Positions 26,721 to 36,318 of a stretch of 64,000 bases of DNA are shown one piece after another (the first letter of the stretch is position 1; each line of letters begins with the position of its first letter). The DNA comes from Mesorhizobium qingshengii (GTDB taxonomy: Bacteria; Pseudomonadota; Alphaproteobacteria; Rhizobiales; Rhizobiaceae). The stretch covers positions 62,001 to 126,000 of the forward strand of contig NZ_JAPFQA010000014.1 of NCBI RefSeq assembly GCF_027563465.1, written 5' to 3'. Below the pieces are notes generated by a model. The model searched no databases. It was not told where the DNA came from and saw only the letters and a list, made by a program, of their open reading frames with translations. The position numbers and the translations under genes are program-made.

Positions 26721-27620
26721 TCAAAGCGAATCCAGCGGGAACTTCAGGTATCGCCGGCCATTGGCTTCCGGCTCCGGCAGCCGGCCGCCATTCATGTTGA
26801 CCTGCAGCGCATGCAGGATCAGCCTCGGCATCGGCAGCGTCCTGTCGCGGGCTTCGCGCAGGGCGACGAAATCGGCCTCGGCACGCGCGGCAACGAGGTG
26901 GATGTTGGTGGCCTTTTGCATCGCGATCGTGCTTTCCCACAAGGGTTCGCGCCCACCGGCCTGATAGTCGTGGCCGACGAAGACGCGCGTCTCGTCCGGC
27001 AACGCCAGGATGCCCTGGATCGAGTGCCAGAGCCGCGCGGCACTTCCGCCGGGAAAGTCAGCTCTCGCCGTGCCGCTGTCGGGCATGAACAGCGTATCGT
27101 GGACGAAGGCGGCATCACCGACCACATAGGTGATCGAGGCCAGCGTGTGCCCGGGTGAGAAAAGCACCTTGACTGGAACGGTTCCGATCCGGAACGTCTC
27201 GCCTTCCCCCAACAGCCTGTCCCATTGCGAGCCGTCGGCGGGAAAATCCGGCCAGTTGTAGATCGCCTTCCATAGTTTCTGGACTTCGACGACCCTGTCG
27301 CCGATGGCGGTGGGTGCCCCGGTCTTCTGCTTCAGGTAGTGCGCCGCCGAGAAATGATCCGCATGCGGATGGGTGTCGAGGATCCACTCGAGCTCGAGCC
27401 CGTTGTCCCTAATGAAATCGAGCAAGGCGTCTGCGTTGTTCGTACCGGTCGCACCGGACTTCTCGTCGAAGTCGAGGATCGGATCGATGATGGCGCATCG
27501 CTTCGTCGCCTGGTCGGCGACGACATACTGGATGGCCCCGGTCGGCTTGTCATAGAAACCGCTGACCCGCGGCCTGGCCAAAGCTACGTCCAATGTCGGC
27601 TCCCCAAACCCCTGAAGCAT
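26721..27620 (-). CDS. Metallo-beta-lactamase-fold hydrolase (persulfide dioxygenase/Blh-like)
   Basis: This 299-residue protein has the metal-binding motif THPHADH (His84, His86, Asp88, His89), a second histidine in FSPGHT, the bridging Asp in VHDTLF and a final His in VFVGHDY. The layout resembles ETHE1-type persulfide dioxygenases and the rhizobial Blh protein of sulfide detoxification. No rhodanese, sulfite exporter or BigR gene is adjacent, so the role is open. The ATG at 27620 has a poor site; TTG at 27593 with GGGGAG upstream is a plausible alternative start. Confidence 0.78.
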   Translation of the reverse strand: MLQGFGEPTLDVALARPRVSGFYDKPTGAIQYVVADQATKRCAIIDPILDFDEKSGATGTNNADALLDFIRDNGLELEWILDTHPHADHFSAAHYLKQKTGAPTAIGDRVVEVQKLWKAIYNWPDFPADGSQWDRLLGEGETFRIGTVPVKVLFSPGHTLASITYVVGDAAFVHDTLFMPDSGTARADFPGGSAARLWHSIQGILALPDETRVFVGHDYQAGGREPLWESTIAMQKATNIHLVAARAEADFVALREARDRTLPMPRLILHALQVNMNGGRLPEPEANGRRYLKFPLDSL

Positions 27621-27836
27621 TTCCCGGAAAAGCGCGACACGGTTTTCCGTCCGGAATTGCTTCGAAACAACGGGTTAGAGTGGTCCCACGTTTCCATGAA
27701 ACGATGACCCGCTCCAGCCGACAGGAATGATTTTCTCTGGCGGCACCCGAGAGGAGCATGGTTGTCCACTCGGGTGGCTCAGTCAAGCATCCCTTGGCTC
27801 GCAAGGGCAAGAAAGGCAAAAACCGTTCCGAAGCAC

Positions 27837-28496
27837 TCAGGCGGACGGCTGCTTGGTCTTCCTGAGATAGGGCAGGATGGTTTCAAAGGCGCCGAAACGC
27901 TTGATGGCGTCCTCGTTGGAAACGGCGGCGGTGATGATGACGTCCTCGCCCTGCTTCCAGTTTGCCGGCGTCGCCACCTGGTGCTTGGCGGTCAGCTGCA
28001 TGGAATCGACCGCGCGCAGGATCTCGTCGAAGTTGCGGCCCGTGGTCATCGGGTAGGTCAGCACCAGCTTGATCTTCTTGTCCGGCCCGATGACGTAGAC
28101 CGAGCGCACGGTGGCATTGTCGGCGGGCGTGCGGCCTTCCGAAGTCTCGCCGGCACCGGCGGGCAGCATGTCATAGAGCTTCGCGACCTTGAGGTCCTTG
28201 TCGCCGATCAGCGGATAGTGCACCGAATGGCCGGTCGCCGTCTTGATGTCGGCCTGCCACTTGTCGTGGCTCGCAACCGGATCGACGGAAATGCCGATGA
28301 TCTTGACGTTGCGCTTCTTGAACTCGCCTTCCAGCCCGGCCATCGTGCCAAGCTCGGTCGTGCAGACCGGCGTGAAGTTCTTCGGGTGGCTGAACAGTAT
28401 CGCCCAGCCGTCGCCGATCCATTCGTGGAACTTGATCGTCCCTTGCGTGGTCTCGGCGGTGAAATCCGGTGCGATGTCGTTGATACGAAGGCTCAT
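27837..28496 (-). CDS. 1-Cys peroxiredoxin (Prx6 type)
   Basis: This 219-residue cytosolic peroxidase reduces hydrogen peroxide and organic peroxides. The peroxidatic cysteine is Cys45 in FTPVCTTELG, and no resolving cysteine is apparent, as expected for the Prx6 group. RSVYVIGPDKKIKLVLTYP and the long C-terminal dimerisation part fit the family. The ribosome site AGGGA precedes MSLRINDIAPDF. Its reductant may be glutathione or another thiol. Confidence 0.92.
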   Translation of the reverse strand: MSLRINDIAPDFTAETTQGTIKFHEWIGDGWAILFSHPKNFTPVCTTELGTMAGLEGEFKKRNVKIIGISVDPVASHDKWQADIKTATGHSVHYPLIGDKDLKVAKLYDMLPAGAGETSEGRTPADNATVRSVYVIGPDKKIKLVLTYPMTTGRNFDEILRAVDSMQLTAKHQVATPANWKQGEDVIITAAVSNEDAIKRFGAFETILPYLRKTKQPSA

Positions 28497-28659
28497 GGTC
28501 CCTACCCCTGTCAAATGCCGCCGGCTGGCGGGTTCGGACCCTTTTACCACTCCGGCGGCGACCTTCAAACGCCGAGGCCGCCGGCAGCGACGCGGGCCGC
28601 GAAAAATTTTCGCCTTTTGCTTGAGAATGCTGAAATTTACCTGCCGGCAGCGATGAAGC

Positions 28660-29022
28660 CTAGGACTTCACGGCCAGCGTCGTCGTCAGGTCTTCCATCC
28701 GCTGCGCCAGCGCGCCGAGCGCATTGGTCAGCACGCTGTCGTTCTTGTCGGCCTTGGTCAGCGCGTCGTCGCGCGTCTTGCGCAGTGTCAGCACTTCGCT
28801 TTCCATGCCCTTGACGCGCTTCTGGAGCTCGGAGAGTTCGTCCATCACCATGATGCCGGCCATCACCGTCAGCCGCTGGTCGCCGATCTCGCCAAAAGAG
28901 TCCTTTAGATGCGAGACGTAGCGGTCGAAGCGTTCGGCGAGGTCGATCAGGTGCTCTTCCTGGCCTTCGTCGCAGGCCATCCGATACTGCTTGCCGTCGA
29001 TTGAAACCGTGACCTGTGCCAT
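28660..29022 (-). CDS. zapA: Cell division protein ZapA
   Basis: This 120-residue protein promotes bundling of FtsZ filaments at mid-cell. The N-terminal strand pair (VTVSIDGKQYRMACDEGQEEHL) and a long C-terminal coiled coil (SELQKRVKGMESEVLTLRKT) are typical. It follows the DUF4164 gene by 19 bp, a conserved pair in Rhizobiales, divergent from tkt. Confidence 0.9.
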   Translation of the reverse strand: MAQVTVSIDGKQYRMACDEGQEEHLIDLAERFDRYVSHLKDSFGEIGDQRLTVMAGIMVMDELSELQKRVKGMESEVLTLRKTRDDALTKADKNDSVLTNALGALAQRMEDLTTTLAVKS

Positions 29023-29041
29023 TGGCCTACCTGTCCAGCCC

Positions 29042-29314
29042 CTATCTGTCCAACACGGCGCGGATGGTTTCCATGGCGGTCACCAGCCGTCGCGACACTT
29101 CCTTGTTGGCGTCTTCCAGCCGCTCTGCGCGCGCTTCGGAATTGTCGAGTTCCTGTGCCAGCCGGGAGCGGTCGGCATTCATCCGCTGCACCTCGGCCTC
29201 GGCTTCCGAGTAGTCGCGTTCGTGCTCGAGCTTGGCCGCGACGGCATTTTCCAGCCCCTCGATGGCTTTACCCAGCCTGGCGATCACTTCCTTCAGCGTG
29301 GCTTCCCCGGTCAT
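29042..29314 (-). CDS. DUF4164 coiled-coil protein
   Basis: This 90-residue protein is predicted to be one long coiled coil (EHERDYSEAEAEVQRMNADR). It is the usual partner gene upstream of zapA in Rhizobiales and may therefore act in division, perhaps as a ZapB-like linker; that role is inferred from position only. It faces tkt across 260 bp. Confidence 0.85.
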   Translation of the reverse strand: MTGEATLKEVIARLGKAIEGLENAVAAKLEHERDYSEAEAEVQRMNADRSRLAQELDNSEARAERLEDANKEVSRRLVTAMETIRAVLDR

Positions 29315-29575
29315 GGCCTTCGTCCTGTGCCCTGCCCATCACCGAATCGTTCGCGTTCAGAACGCGTTATGTCAGAAACATTAGGCACCGGGTGAAGGCA
29401 ACGTCAACAAAGCTCTCGCGACTGTCCCCCGCTAACGCTAATGTAGACCCGCCAGCGGCATCGCAAGGCCGGCAAATGCGCACCGGTTTGTTGACTAAAA
29501 GCCCGCGCCTGCTATGTGTCGCGCACCCCTTTCAAGGCCTCTCCCAAGGCCCCAAACCCCCACCCCGGAGGTACC

Positions 29576-31567
29576 ATGACGTCGCGTGAACAACATGACC
29601 GGATGGCCAATGCGATCCGCTTTCTCTCCATGGACGCTGTCGAGAAGGCAAATTCCGGCCATCCCGGTCTGCCCATGGGCTGCGCCGACATCGCCACGGT
29701 GCTGTTCACGCGCTTCCTGAAATATGATCCCAAGGCCCCGCACTGGGCCGACCGCGACCGCTTCATCCTGTCGGCCGGCCATGGTTCGATGCTGCTCTAT
29801 TCGCTGCTGCATCTGACCGGCTACGAGGACATGACCCTCGACCAGATCAAGCACTTCCGCCAGTTGGGCTCGAAGACCGCCGGCCACCCCGAATACGGCC
29901 ATGCCACGGGCATCGAGACGACGACCGGCCCGCTCGGCCAGGGTCTCGCCAATTCGGTCGGCTTCGCGCTCGGCGAGCGCATCATGAACGCCGCCTTCGG
30001 CAACGACCTCGTCGATCACTACACCTACGTGCTGGCCGGCGACGGCTGCCTGATGGAAGGCGTCTCACAGGAAGCCATCGCGCTTGCCGGTCACCTCAAG
30101 CTCAACAAGCTGATCGTCTTCTGGGACAACAACAACATCTCGATCGACGGCCCGGTCTCGCTTGCCGACAATACCGACCAGGTTGCCCGCTTCCAGGCCT
30201 CCGGCTGGAACGCCAGCCATATCGACGGTACCGATCCGGAAGCGATCGCCTATGCCATCGAAGCCGCCCGCCACTCCGACAAGCCGACGATGATCGCCTG
30301 CAAGACCACCATCGGCTTCGGCGCGCCGACCAAGGCCGGCACCAACAAGGCGCACGGTTCACCGCTCGGCGCCGACGAGATCGCCGGTGCGCGCAAGTTC
30401 TTCAACTGGGATTCGCCGCCTTTCGAAATTCCGGCCGACATCCTCGACGCCTGGCGCACCGCCGGCAAGGCCGGCGTCAAGGCGCGCACCGACTGGGAAG
30501 GCCGCCTCGCCAAGGCCGACGCGAAGCTGAAGGCTGAATTCGAGCGTCGCCTCGCCGGCAAGCTGCCGTCCAATTTCGATGCCGTCATCGCCGACTACAA
30601 GAAGAAGCTCTCGGCCGACAAGCCGAAGGTCGCCACCCGCAAATCGTCCGAGATGGCGCTGGAAGTCATCAACGGCGCCGTGCCCGAGACCATCGGCGGC
30701 TCCGCCGACCTGACCGGCTCCAACAACACCAAGACCAGCCAGACCAAGAACATCACATCAGACGACTATGGCCAGCGCTATGTCCACTACGGCATCCGCG
30801 AGCATGGCATGGCCGCCGCGCTCAACGGCCTGACACTGCATGGCGGCCTCATCGCCTATGGCGGCACCTTCATGTGCTTCTCCGACTATGCCCGTCCGTC
30901 GATGCGGTTGGCCTCGCTGATGGGCATCCGCTCGATCTTCGTCATGACCCATGATTCCATTGGCCTGGGCGAAGACGGCCCGACCCACCAGCCGGTCGAG
31001 CACCTGGCGGCTCTGCGCGCCATCCCGAACCACAATGTCTTCCGTCCGGCCGACGCGGTCGAGACCGCCGAATGCTGGCAGATCGCGCTCGAGTCGGAAA
31101 AGACCCCGTCGACGCTGGCGCTGACCCGCCAGAACCTGCCGACGGTGCGCACCGAATTCTCGGCCAGGAACCTGAGCAGCCAGGGCGCCTATGAGCTGGC
31201 CGCCGCCAGCGGCGAGGCGGCGGTGACGATCTTCGCCACCGGCTCGGAGGTCGAGATCGCGCTTGCTGCCCGCGAGCTGCTGGAAAAGCACGGCCATCCG
31301 ACCCGTGTCGTGTCGGTGCCCTGCTTCGAACTGTTCGACCAGCAGAGCGACGACTACCGCAGGAAGACGATCGGCAACGCGCCGGTGAAGATGGCGATCG
31401 AAGCCGGCATCCGCCAGGGCTGGGATCATCTCATCGGCTCCGACGGCATCTTCGTCGGCATGACCGGCTTCGGCGCCTCGGGCACCATCGAACAGCTCTA
31501 TCCGCATTTCGGCATCACCGCCGATGCGGCGGCCAAGGCGGCGGAAGCCCGCCTGCACGGCAAGTAA
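29576..31567 (+). CDS. tkt: Transketolase
   Basis: This 663-residue thiamine-diphosphate enzyme exchanges two-carbon units in the pentose phosphate pathway. Key segments are KANSGHPGLPMG, the ThDP/metal motif GDGCLMEGVSQEA with NNNISIDG, and the catalytic region GIREHGMAAALNG and HDSIGLGEDGPTHQPVEHL. CGGAGG just before ATG at 29576 fixes the start. It heads the tkt-gap-antiporter-pgk-fbaB stretch. Confidence 0.96.
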   Translation: MTSREQHDRMANAIRFLSMDAVEKANSGHPGLPMGCADIATVLFTRFLKYDPKAPHWADRDRFILSAGHGSMLLYSLLHLTGYEDMTLDQIKHFRQLGSKTAGHPEYGHATGIETTTGPLGQGLANSVGFALGERIMNAAFGNDLVDHYTYVLAGDGCLMEGVSQEAIALAGHLKLNKLIVFWDNNNISIDGPVSLADNTDQVARFQASGWNASHIDGTDPEAIAYAIEAARHSDKPTMIACKTTIGFGAPTKAGTNKAHGSPLGADEIAGARKFFNWDSPPFEIPADILDAWRTAGKAGVKARTDWEGRLAKADAKLKAEFERRLAGKLPSNFDAVIADYKKKLSADKPKVATRKSSEMALEVINGAVPETIGGSADLTGSNNTKTSQTKNITSDDYGQRYVHYGIREHGMAAALNGLTLHGGLIAYGGTFMCFSDYARPSMRLASLMGIRSIFVMTHDSIGLGEDGPTHQPVEHLAALRAIPNHNVFRPADAVETAECWQIALESEKTPSTLALTRQNLPTVRTEFSARNLSSQGAYELAAASGEAAVTIFATGSEVEIALAARELLEKHGHPTRVVSVPCFELFDQQSDDYRRKTIGNAPVKMAIEAGIRQGWDHLIGSDGIFVGMTGFGASGTIEQLYPHFGITADAAAKAAEARLHGK

Positions 31568-31573
31568 GGCCTA

Positions 31574-31620
31574 TGCATGTCGCCCAAAAGCGTATCGCGG
31601 TTTTGGGACAACGACATGCA
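31574..31620. repeat. Intergenic palindromic repeat, TGCATGTCG family
   Basis: TGCATGTCGCCCAAAAG, a short variable centre, then GGTTTTGGGACAACGACATGCA. The outer arms are TGCATGTCG and CGACATGCA. It lies just after tkt. Related copies are at 5442, 43585, 49046 and 59929. Confidence 0.85.
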
Positions 31621-31633
31621 CGAACAAGAATGC

Positions 31634-31666
31634 TCCCGCGAAACCGCGCACAGCGGTTTCGCGGGA
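31634..31666. other. Perfect 14-bp hairpin between tkt and gap
   Basis: TCCCGCGAAACCGC and its exact complement flank the loop GCACA. There is no T-run. It directly follows the palindromic repeat and may be part of the same mosaic element or end the tkt message. Confidence 0.6.
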
Positions 31667-31779
31667 CTGGCCCAACCTAATCGATTTAAATCCATGTCGC
31701 GGCGGCTGGATTCTTTGCCCGTCCGCCGCTATGAAGCTGCGGACCAATCATCTGCCTTCCAGCTCCCAGGGAGAGAAAA

Positions 31780-32790
31780 ATGACCGTCAGAGTTGCCATC
31801 AACGGATTCGGCCGTATCGGCCGCAACATCCTGCGCGCCATCCATGAATCCGGCCGCAAGGACATCGACGTCGTCGCCGTCAACGATCTCGGCCCGGTCG
31901 AGACCAACGCCCACCTCTTGCGCTACGACAGCGTGCACGGCCGCTTCCCGCACGAGGTTTCGGTTTCCGGCGACCAGATCACCGTCGGCAAGGAGAAGTT
32001 CAAGGTCACCGCCATCAAGGATCCCACGCAGCTGCCGTGGAAGGAACTGGGCGTCGACATCGCGCTTGAATGCACCGGCATCTTCACCGCCCGAGACAAG
32101 GCCGCCGCGCACCTGACCGCCGGCGCCAAGCGCGTGCTTGTCTCGGCTCCATCGGACGGCGCCGACCTCACCGTCGTCTACGGCATCAACCACGACAAGC
32201 TGACCAGGGACCACATCGTCATCTCGAATGCCTCCTGCACCACCAACTGCCTGGCGCCGCTGGCCGCCGTGCTGCACGAGACGGTCGGCATCGAAAAGGG
32301 CATGATGACGACGATCCATTCCTACACCGGCGACCAGCCGACGCTGGACACCATGCACAAGGATCTCTACCGCGCCCGCGCCGCTGCCCTGTCGCAGATC
32401 CCGACCTCGACCGGTGCGGCCAAGGCGATCGGCCTGGTCCTGCCCGATCTCAAGGGCAAGCTCGACGGCATCTCGATCCGCGTGCCGACCCCGAATGTCT
32501 CGGTCGTCGACCTCAAGTTCATCGCCAAGCGGTCGACCACCGTCCAGGAGATCAACGACGCGGTGATCGCCGCTTCCAACGGCAAGCTCAAGGGCATTCT
32601 CGGCGTCACCCATCACCCGAACGTGTCGATCGACTTCAACCACGATCCGCGTTCCTCGATCATGGCGCTCGACCAGACCAAGGTGATGGACGGCAACTTC
32701 GTATCGGTGCTGTCCTGGTACGACAATGAATGGGGTTTCTCCAACCGCATGGGCGATACCGCAGTCGCCTTCGGCAAGACCATCGCCTGA
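31780..32790 (+). CDS. gap: Glyceraldehyde-3-phosphate dehydrogenase
   Basis: This 336-residue enzyme oxidises glyceraldehyde 3-phosphate with phosphate and NAD. It has the Rossmann start VAINGFGRIGRN, Asp36 after VVAVN (suggesting NAD use), and the catalytic Cys153 in NASCTTNCLAP. WYDNEWGFSNRM closes the C-terminal domain. The ribosome site is AGGGAG. A terminator follows, so the downstream antiporter and pgk are probably separate transcripts. Confidence 0.96.
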   Translation: MTVRVAINGFGRIGRNILRAIHESGRKDIDVVAVNDLGPVETNAHLLRYDSVHGRFPHEVSVSGDQITVGKEKFKVTAIKDPTQLPWKELGVDIALECTGIFTARDKAAAHLTAGAKRVLVSAPSDGADLTVVYGINHDKLTRDHIVISNASCTTNCLAPLAAVLHETVGIEKGMMTTIHSYTGDQPTLDTMHKDLYRARAAALSQIPTSTGAAKAIGLVLPDLKGKLDGISIRVPTPNVSVVDLKFIAKRSTTVQEINDAVIAASNGKLKGILGVTHHPNVSIDFNHDPRSSIMALDQTKVMDGNFVSVLSWYDNEWGFSNRMGDTAVAFGKTIA

Positions 32791-32818
32791 TCGCGGAACT
32801 TTCCTTTTCGAGACCTCG

Positions 32819-32845
32819 AACGCCCGGCTTTGTCCGGGCGTTTTT
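32819..32845 (+). terminator. Rho-independent terminator after gap
   Basis: AACGCCCGG pairs with CCGGGCGTT around the loop CTTTGT, followed by a run of T residues about 28 bp after the gap stop. Confidence 0.88.
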
Positions 32846-33009
32846 CATGAGAGTGAGGGACACTTTCCCGATTTGTGTCCCGAGCGCCAAAACGCCCGAA
32901 AATCAGCGGCATAGGTCAAAAAGCCACCCCACCGCCTTGCACTGGTCACGTCTTCGCCCCACTCACCCTTAAACCAGGAGAGCGACGAATTTGAGGGGCT
33001 GATTTTCGG

Positions 33010-34899
33010 ATGGAGCATGCGATCTATGTCGTGACGCTGATCGGCACCGCGCTTGTCGTCGCCGCCGCGTTTTCGAGCCTGATCGCCTTCCGCTTCGGCG
33101 CCCCTCTTCTGCTCCTGTTTCTCTGCATTGGGCTCGCCACCGGAACGGACGGCCTCGGCATCCAGTTCGACAATGCCCGCATCGCCTATTTTGCCGGCTC
33201 ACTGGCGCTGGCTGTCATCCTGTTCGATTCCGGTTTCGGCACGCCGCTCAACGCCTTGCGGCAGGCGGCGGGCCCGGCGCTGTCGCTGGCGACCTTCGGC
33301 GTGCTGCTGACCACCGGCCTGTTCGGCGCCGCCGCCTATTACCTGCTCGACCTCACCTGGCTGGAATCCTTCCTGCTCGGCGCCGCCGTCGCCTCCACCG
33401 ATGCCGCGGCGGTGTTTTTCCTGCTGCGCGCCGGCGAGATCAATCTGCGCGAACGCGTGCGCTCGACGCTCGAGGTCGAATCCGGCACCAACGATCCGAT
33501 CGCCATCTTCCTGACCATCACGCTGGTCGAGATCATAGCCGCTCACGCCAACCCCGAGACCAATGTCCTGGTCACCAGCCTGGTCCTCGGCTTCCTCCTC
33601 AACATGGGCCTCGGCGCCGTCGTCGGCGTGCTCGGCGGCCTCGCCATCGTGCGCCTCGTCGACCGGCTCAATCTCGACCACGGCCTGCTGCCGATCTTCG
33701 TGCTCACGCTGTCGCTGATGGTCTTTGCCGCCGCCGGCGCCATCGGCGGCTCGGGTTTCCTGGCGGTCTATCTTGCCGGCCTGGTCGCCGGCAATTCCGA
33801 CATCCGCGCCGTTACCATCCTCAAGCGCTTCCAGGACGGCATGTCATGGCTGGCGCAGATCATCATGTTCCTGATCCTGGGCCTGTTCGCGACGCCCTCG
33901 CAATTTCCGGCGATCCTGGTGCCGGCGGTTCTGCTCGGCCTGTTCCTGATGTTCGTCGCCAGGCCGATCGCGGTCTGGGTCTGCCTGATCCCGTTTCGCT
34001 TGCCGCGCCCCGAGGTCGCCTTCGTCTCCTGGGTTGGGCTGCGCGGCGCGGTCTCGATCCTGCTTGCCATCACGCCGCTGCTCGGCGGGCTGGAAAACGG
34101 CCGCCTCATCTTCAACACCGCCTTCATCATCGTGCTGGTGTCGCTGGTCATCCAGGGCTGGACGGTCGGGCCGCTGGCCCGTCGCCTCGGCCTCATCGTA
34201 CCGGCGCGGCTCGGACCGCTGGACAAGGTCGAGCTCGAACTGCCGGGCTCCGCCCATCACGAGCTCCTTGCCTACCGCGTGGCGCCCGGCAGCCCGGTGG
34301 CGCGAGGCGAGCGCATACCGCGCTGGGCGCGGCCCTCGCTGGTGCTGCGCGACGGCCGCTCGATGCGCTTCCAGGATATGGGCCGGCTCGCCGCCGGCGA
34401 TCAGGTCTACATCTTCGTGCCGGACCGCTATCCGCGCCTGCTCGACAAGCTGTTCGCCAGTCGCGCGGTGGTCGATCCCGAAGATGCCGATTTCTTCGGC
34501 GCCTTCGCGGTGGACCCGGCGCGCGCCGCCGCTGAACTGGAAGCGGCTTACGCGCCGGGGCTGACCGAAGCGGAACAAAAGCTCACCGTCGGCGCCCTGG
34601 TCACGGCACGGCTCGGCGGCCATGCCGAATATGCCGACCGCGTGCTGCTCGGTCCGATCGAGCTGATCGTCCGCGACGTCGACGACAAGGGCAGGATCAC
34701 CGGCCTCGGCCTTTCCTTCGAGCCTACCGCACCGGTGGCGCGGGTGCCGGTTTTCCTGAGCGCCGGCGAAATCGGCGACCGTGTCTCCGCCTTTGTCCGC
34801 AACTGGCGCAAGCCGACTGAAACGCAGTTGGCGGAGACGCAGGCCGAAGTGGCGCCGCCCCCCGCGCCTGAGACACAAAAGGCGACAACCGAAGGCTGA
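33010..34899 (+). CDS. Potassium/proton antiporter, CvrA/NhaP2 family
   Basis: This 629-residue inner-membrane protein has about twelve helices of the CPA1 exchanger fold (acidic pair near ESGTNDPIAIFLT) in residues 1-390. A TrkA-C-like regulatory domain (HHELLAYRVAPGSPVARGERIP) and a C-terminal CorC/HlyC-type domain follow. It probably exports K+ or Na+ for protons and protects against ionic or osmotic stress. The tail is rich in Pro, Ala and Thr. It sits between gap and pgk, which is unusual for a glycolytic cluster. Confidence 0.88.
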   Translation: MEHAIYVVTLIGTALVVAAAFSSLIAFRFGAPLLLLFLCIGLATGTDGLGIQFDNARIAYFAGSLALAVILFDSGFGTPLNALRQAAGPALSLATFGVLLTTGLFGAAAYYLLDLTWLESFLLGAAVASTDAAAVFFLLRAGEINLRERVRSTLEVESGTNDPIAIFLTITLVEIIAAHANPETNVLVTSLVLGFLLNMGLGAVVGVLGGLAIVRLVDRLNLDHGLLPIFVLTLSLMVFAAAGAIGGSGFLAVYLAGLVAGNSDIRAVTILKRFQDGMSWLAQIIMFLILGLFATPSQFPAILVPAVLLGLFLMFVARPIAVWVCLIPFRLPRPEVAFVSWVGLRGAVSILLAITPLLGGLENGRLIFNTAFIIVLVSLVIQGWTVGPLARRLGLIVPARLGPLDKVELELPGSAHHELLAYRVAPGSPVARGERIPRWARPSLVLRDGRSMRFQDMGRLAAGDQVYIFVPDRYPRLLDKLFASRAVVDPEDADFFGAFAVDPARAAAELEAAYAPGLTEAEQKLTVGALVTARLGGHAEYADRVLLGPIELIVRDVDDKGRITGLGLSFEPTAPVARVPVFLSAGEIGDRVSAFVRNWRKPTETQLAETQAEVAPPPAPETQKATTEG

Positions 34900-35012
34900 C
34901 CGCGCCAGACATAACGGACTGGATCATTTTTCCGCGCGGCTCGCGTCTGGAGGCTTGCATCATCGTTGGCGCGGGGTATGGTCCCGGCGATTTTTCCGCG
35001 AAAGGAACCAGC

Positions 35013-36209
35013 ATGGCCGCCTTCAAGACCCTGGACGATATCGGCAACGTCAGCGGCAAGCGCGTTCTGGTGCGTGTCGACCTCAATGTTCCCGTCGCCG
35101 GCGGCAAGGTCACCGACGCCACCCGCATCGAACGCATCGCTCCGACCATCGCGGAGCTGTCCGGCAAGGGCGCCAAGGTTATCCTGCTCGCCCATTTCGG
35201 CCGGCCCAAGGATGGCCCCTCGCCTGAATTCTCGCTGGAGCCGATCGCCAGGGCCACGGCTGACGTGCTCGGCCGTCCCGTTGGCTTTGCCGGCGATTGC
35301 GTCGGCGACACGGCGGCGAGCGCCGTCGCCGCCATGAACAAGGGCGACGTGCTGCTGCTCGAAAACACCCGCTTCTACAAGGCCGAGGAGAAGAATGATC
35401 CGGCTTTCACCGAAAAGCTCGCCGCCAACGGCGACATCTTCGTCAACGACGCCTTCTCCGCCGCGCATCGCGCCCACTCCTCGACGGAGGGGCTGGCGCA
35501 TCTCTTGCCGGCCTTCGCCGGCCGCACCATGCAGGCCGAACTCGAAGCGCTGGAGAAGGGGCTGGGAAATCCGGTCCGTCCGGTCGTCGCCATCGTCGGT
35601 GGCGCCAAGGTCTCGACCAAGATCGATCTGCTGATGAACCTGGTGAAGAAGGTCGACGCCCTGGTCATCGGTGGCGGCATGGCCAACACCTTCCTCGCCG
35701 CGCGCGGCACCGACGTCGGCAAGTCGCTGTGCGAGCATGACCTGGCCTCGACCGCCAAGCAGATCATGATCGAGGCGGCCGAGTCCGGCTGCGCCATCAT
35801 CCTGCCGGTCGACGGCGTCGTCGCCAGGGAATTCAAGGCAGGCGCGGCCTGCGAGACCGTCGCCATCTCGGACGTGCCAGCCGATGGCATGATCCTCGAT
35901 GTCGGCGCCAAGACGGTGAAAGCCGTCGGCGAATGGATCGACCGCGCCGCGACGCTAGTCTGGAACGGCCCGCTCGGCGCCTTCGAGATCGAGCCATTCG
36001 ACCACGCCACCGTGGCGGCGGCAACGCACGCCGCGGCGCGCACCAGGGAAGGCAAGCTGGTCTCCGTTGCCGGCGGCGGCGATACCGTGGCGGCGCTCAA
36101 CCATGCTGGCGTGGCCGACGACTTCACCTATGTCTCGACCGCCGGCGGCGCTTTCCTGGAATGGATGGAAGGCAAGCCGCTGCCCGGCGTCGACGTGCTG
36201 AAGCGCTGA
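35013..36209 (+). CDS. pgk: Phosphoglycerate kinase
   Basis: This 398-residue enzyme makes ATP from 1,3-bisphosphoglycerate. The start KRVLVRVDLNVPVAGGKVTD, substrate loop LAHFGRPKDG, FVNDAFSAAHRAHSS, and the nucleotide-binding IVGGAKVSTKI and VAGGGDTVAAL are all intact. The ribosome site is AAAGGAAC. fbaB follows after 109 bp and may be cotranscribed. Confidence 0.97.
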   Translation: MAAFKTLDDIGNVSGKRVLVRVDLNVPVAGGKVTDATRIERIAPTIAELSGKGAKVILLAHFGRPKDGPSPEFSLEPIARATADVLGRPVGFAGDCVGDTAASAVAAMNKGDVLLLENTRFYKAEEKNDPAFTEKLAANGDIFVNDAFSAAHRAHSSTEGLAHLLPAFAGRTMQAELEALEKGLGNPVRPVVAIVGGAKVSTKIDLLMNLVKKVDALVIGGGMANTFLAARGTDVGKSLCEHDLASTAKQIMIEAAESGCAIILPVDGVVAREFKAGAACETVAISDVPADGMILDVGAKTVKAVGEWIDRAATLVWNGPLGAFEIEPFDHATVAAATHAAARTREGKLVSVAGGGDTVAALNHAGVADDFTYVSTAGGAFLEWMEGKPLPGVDVLKR

Positions 36210-36318
36210 AGGAGAGCGAGCGGGGGCGCCGGAGACTTTCAATCGATTCGAGCTTTCCGATGCCATTCCTTTGGCGGTAGACTTCCGTTAAGCGCGGAAC
36301 AAACCCTTCAGGAGAAGC

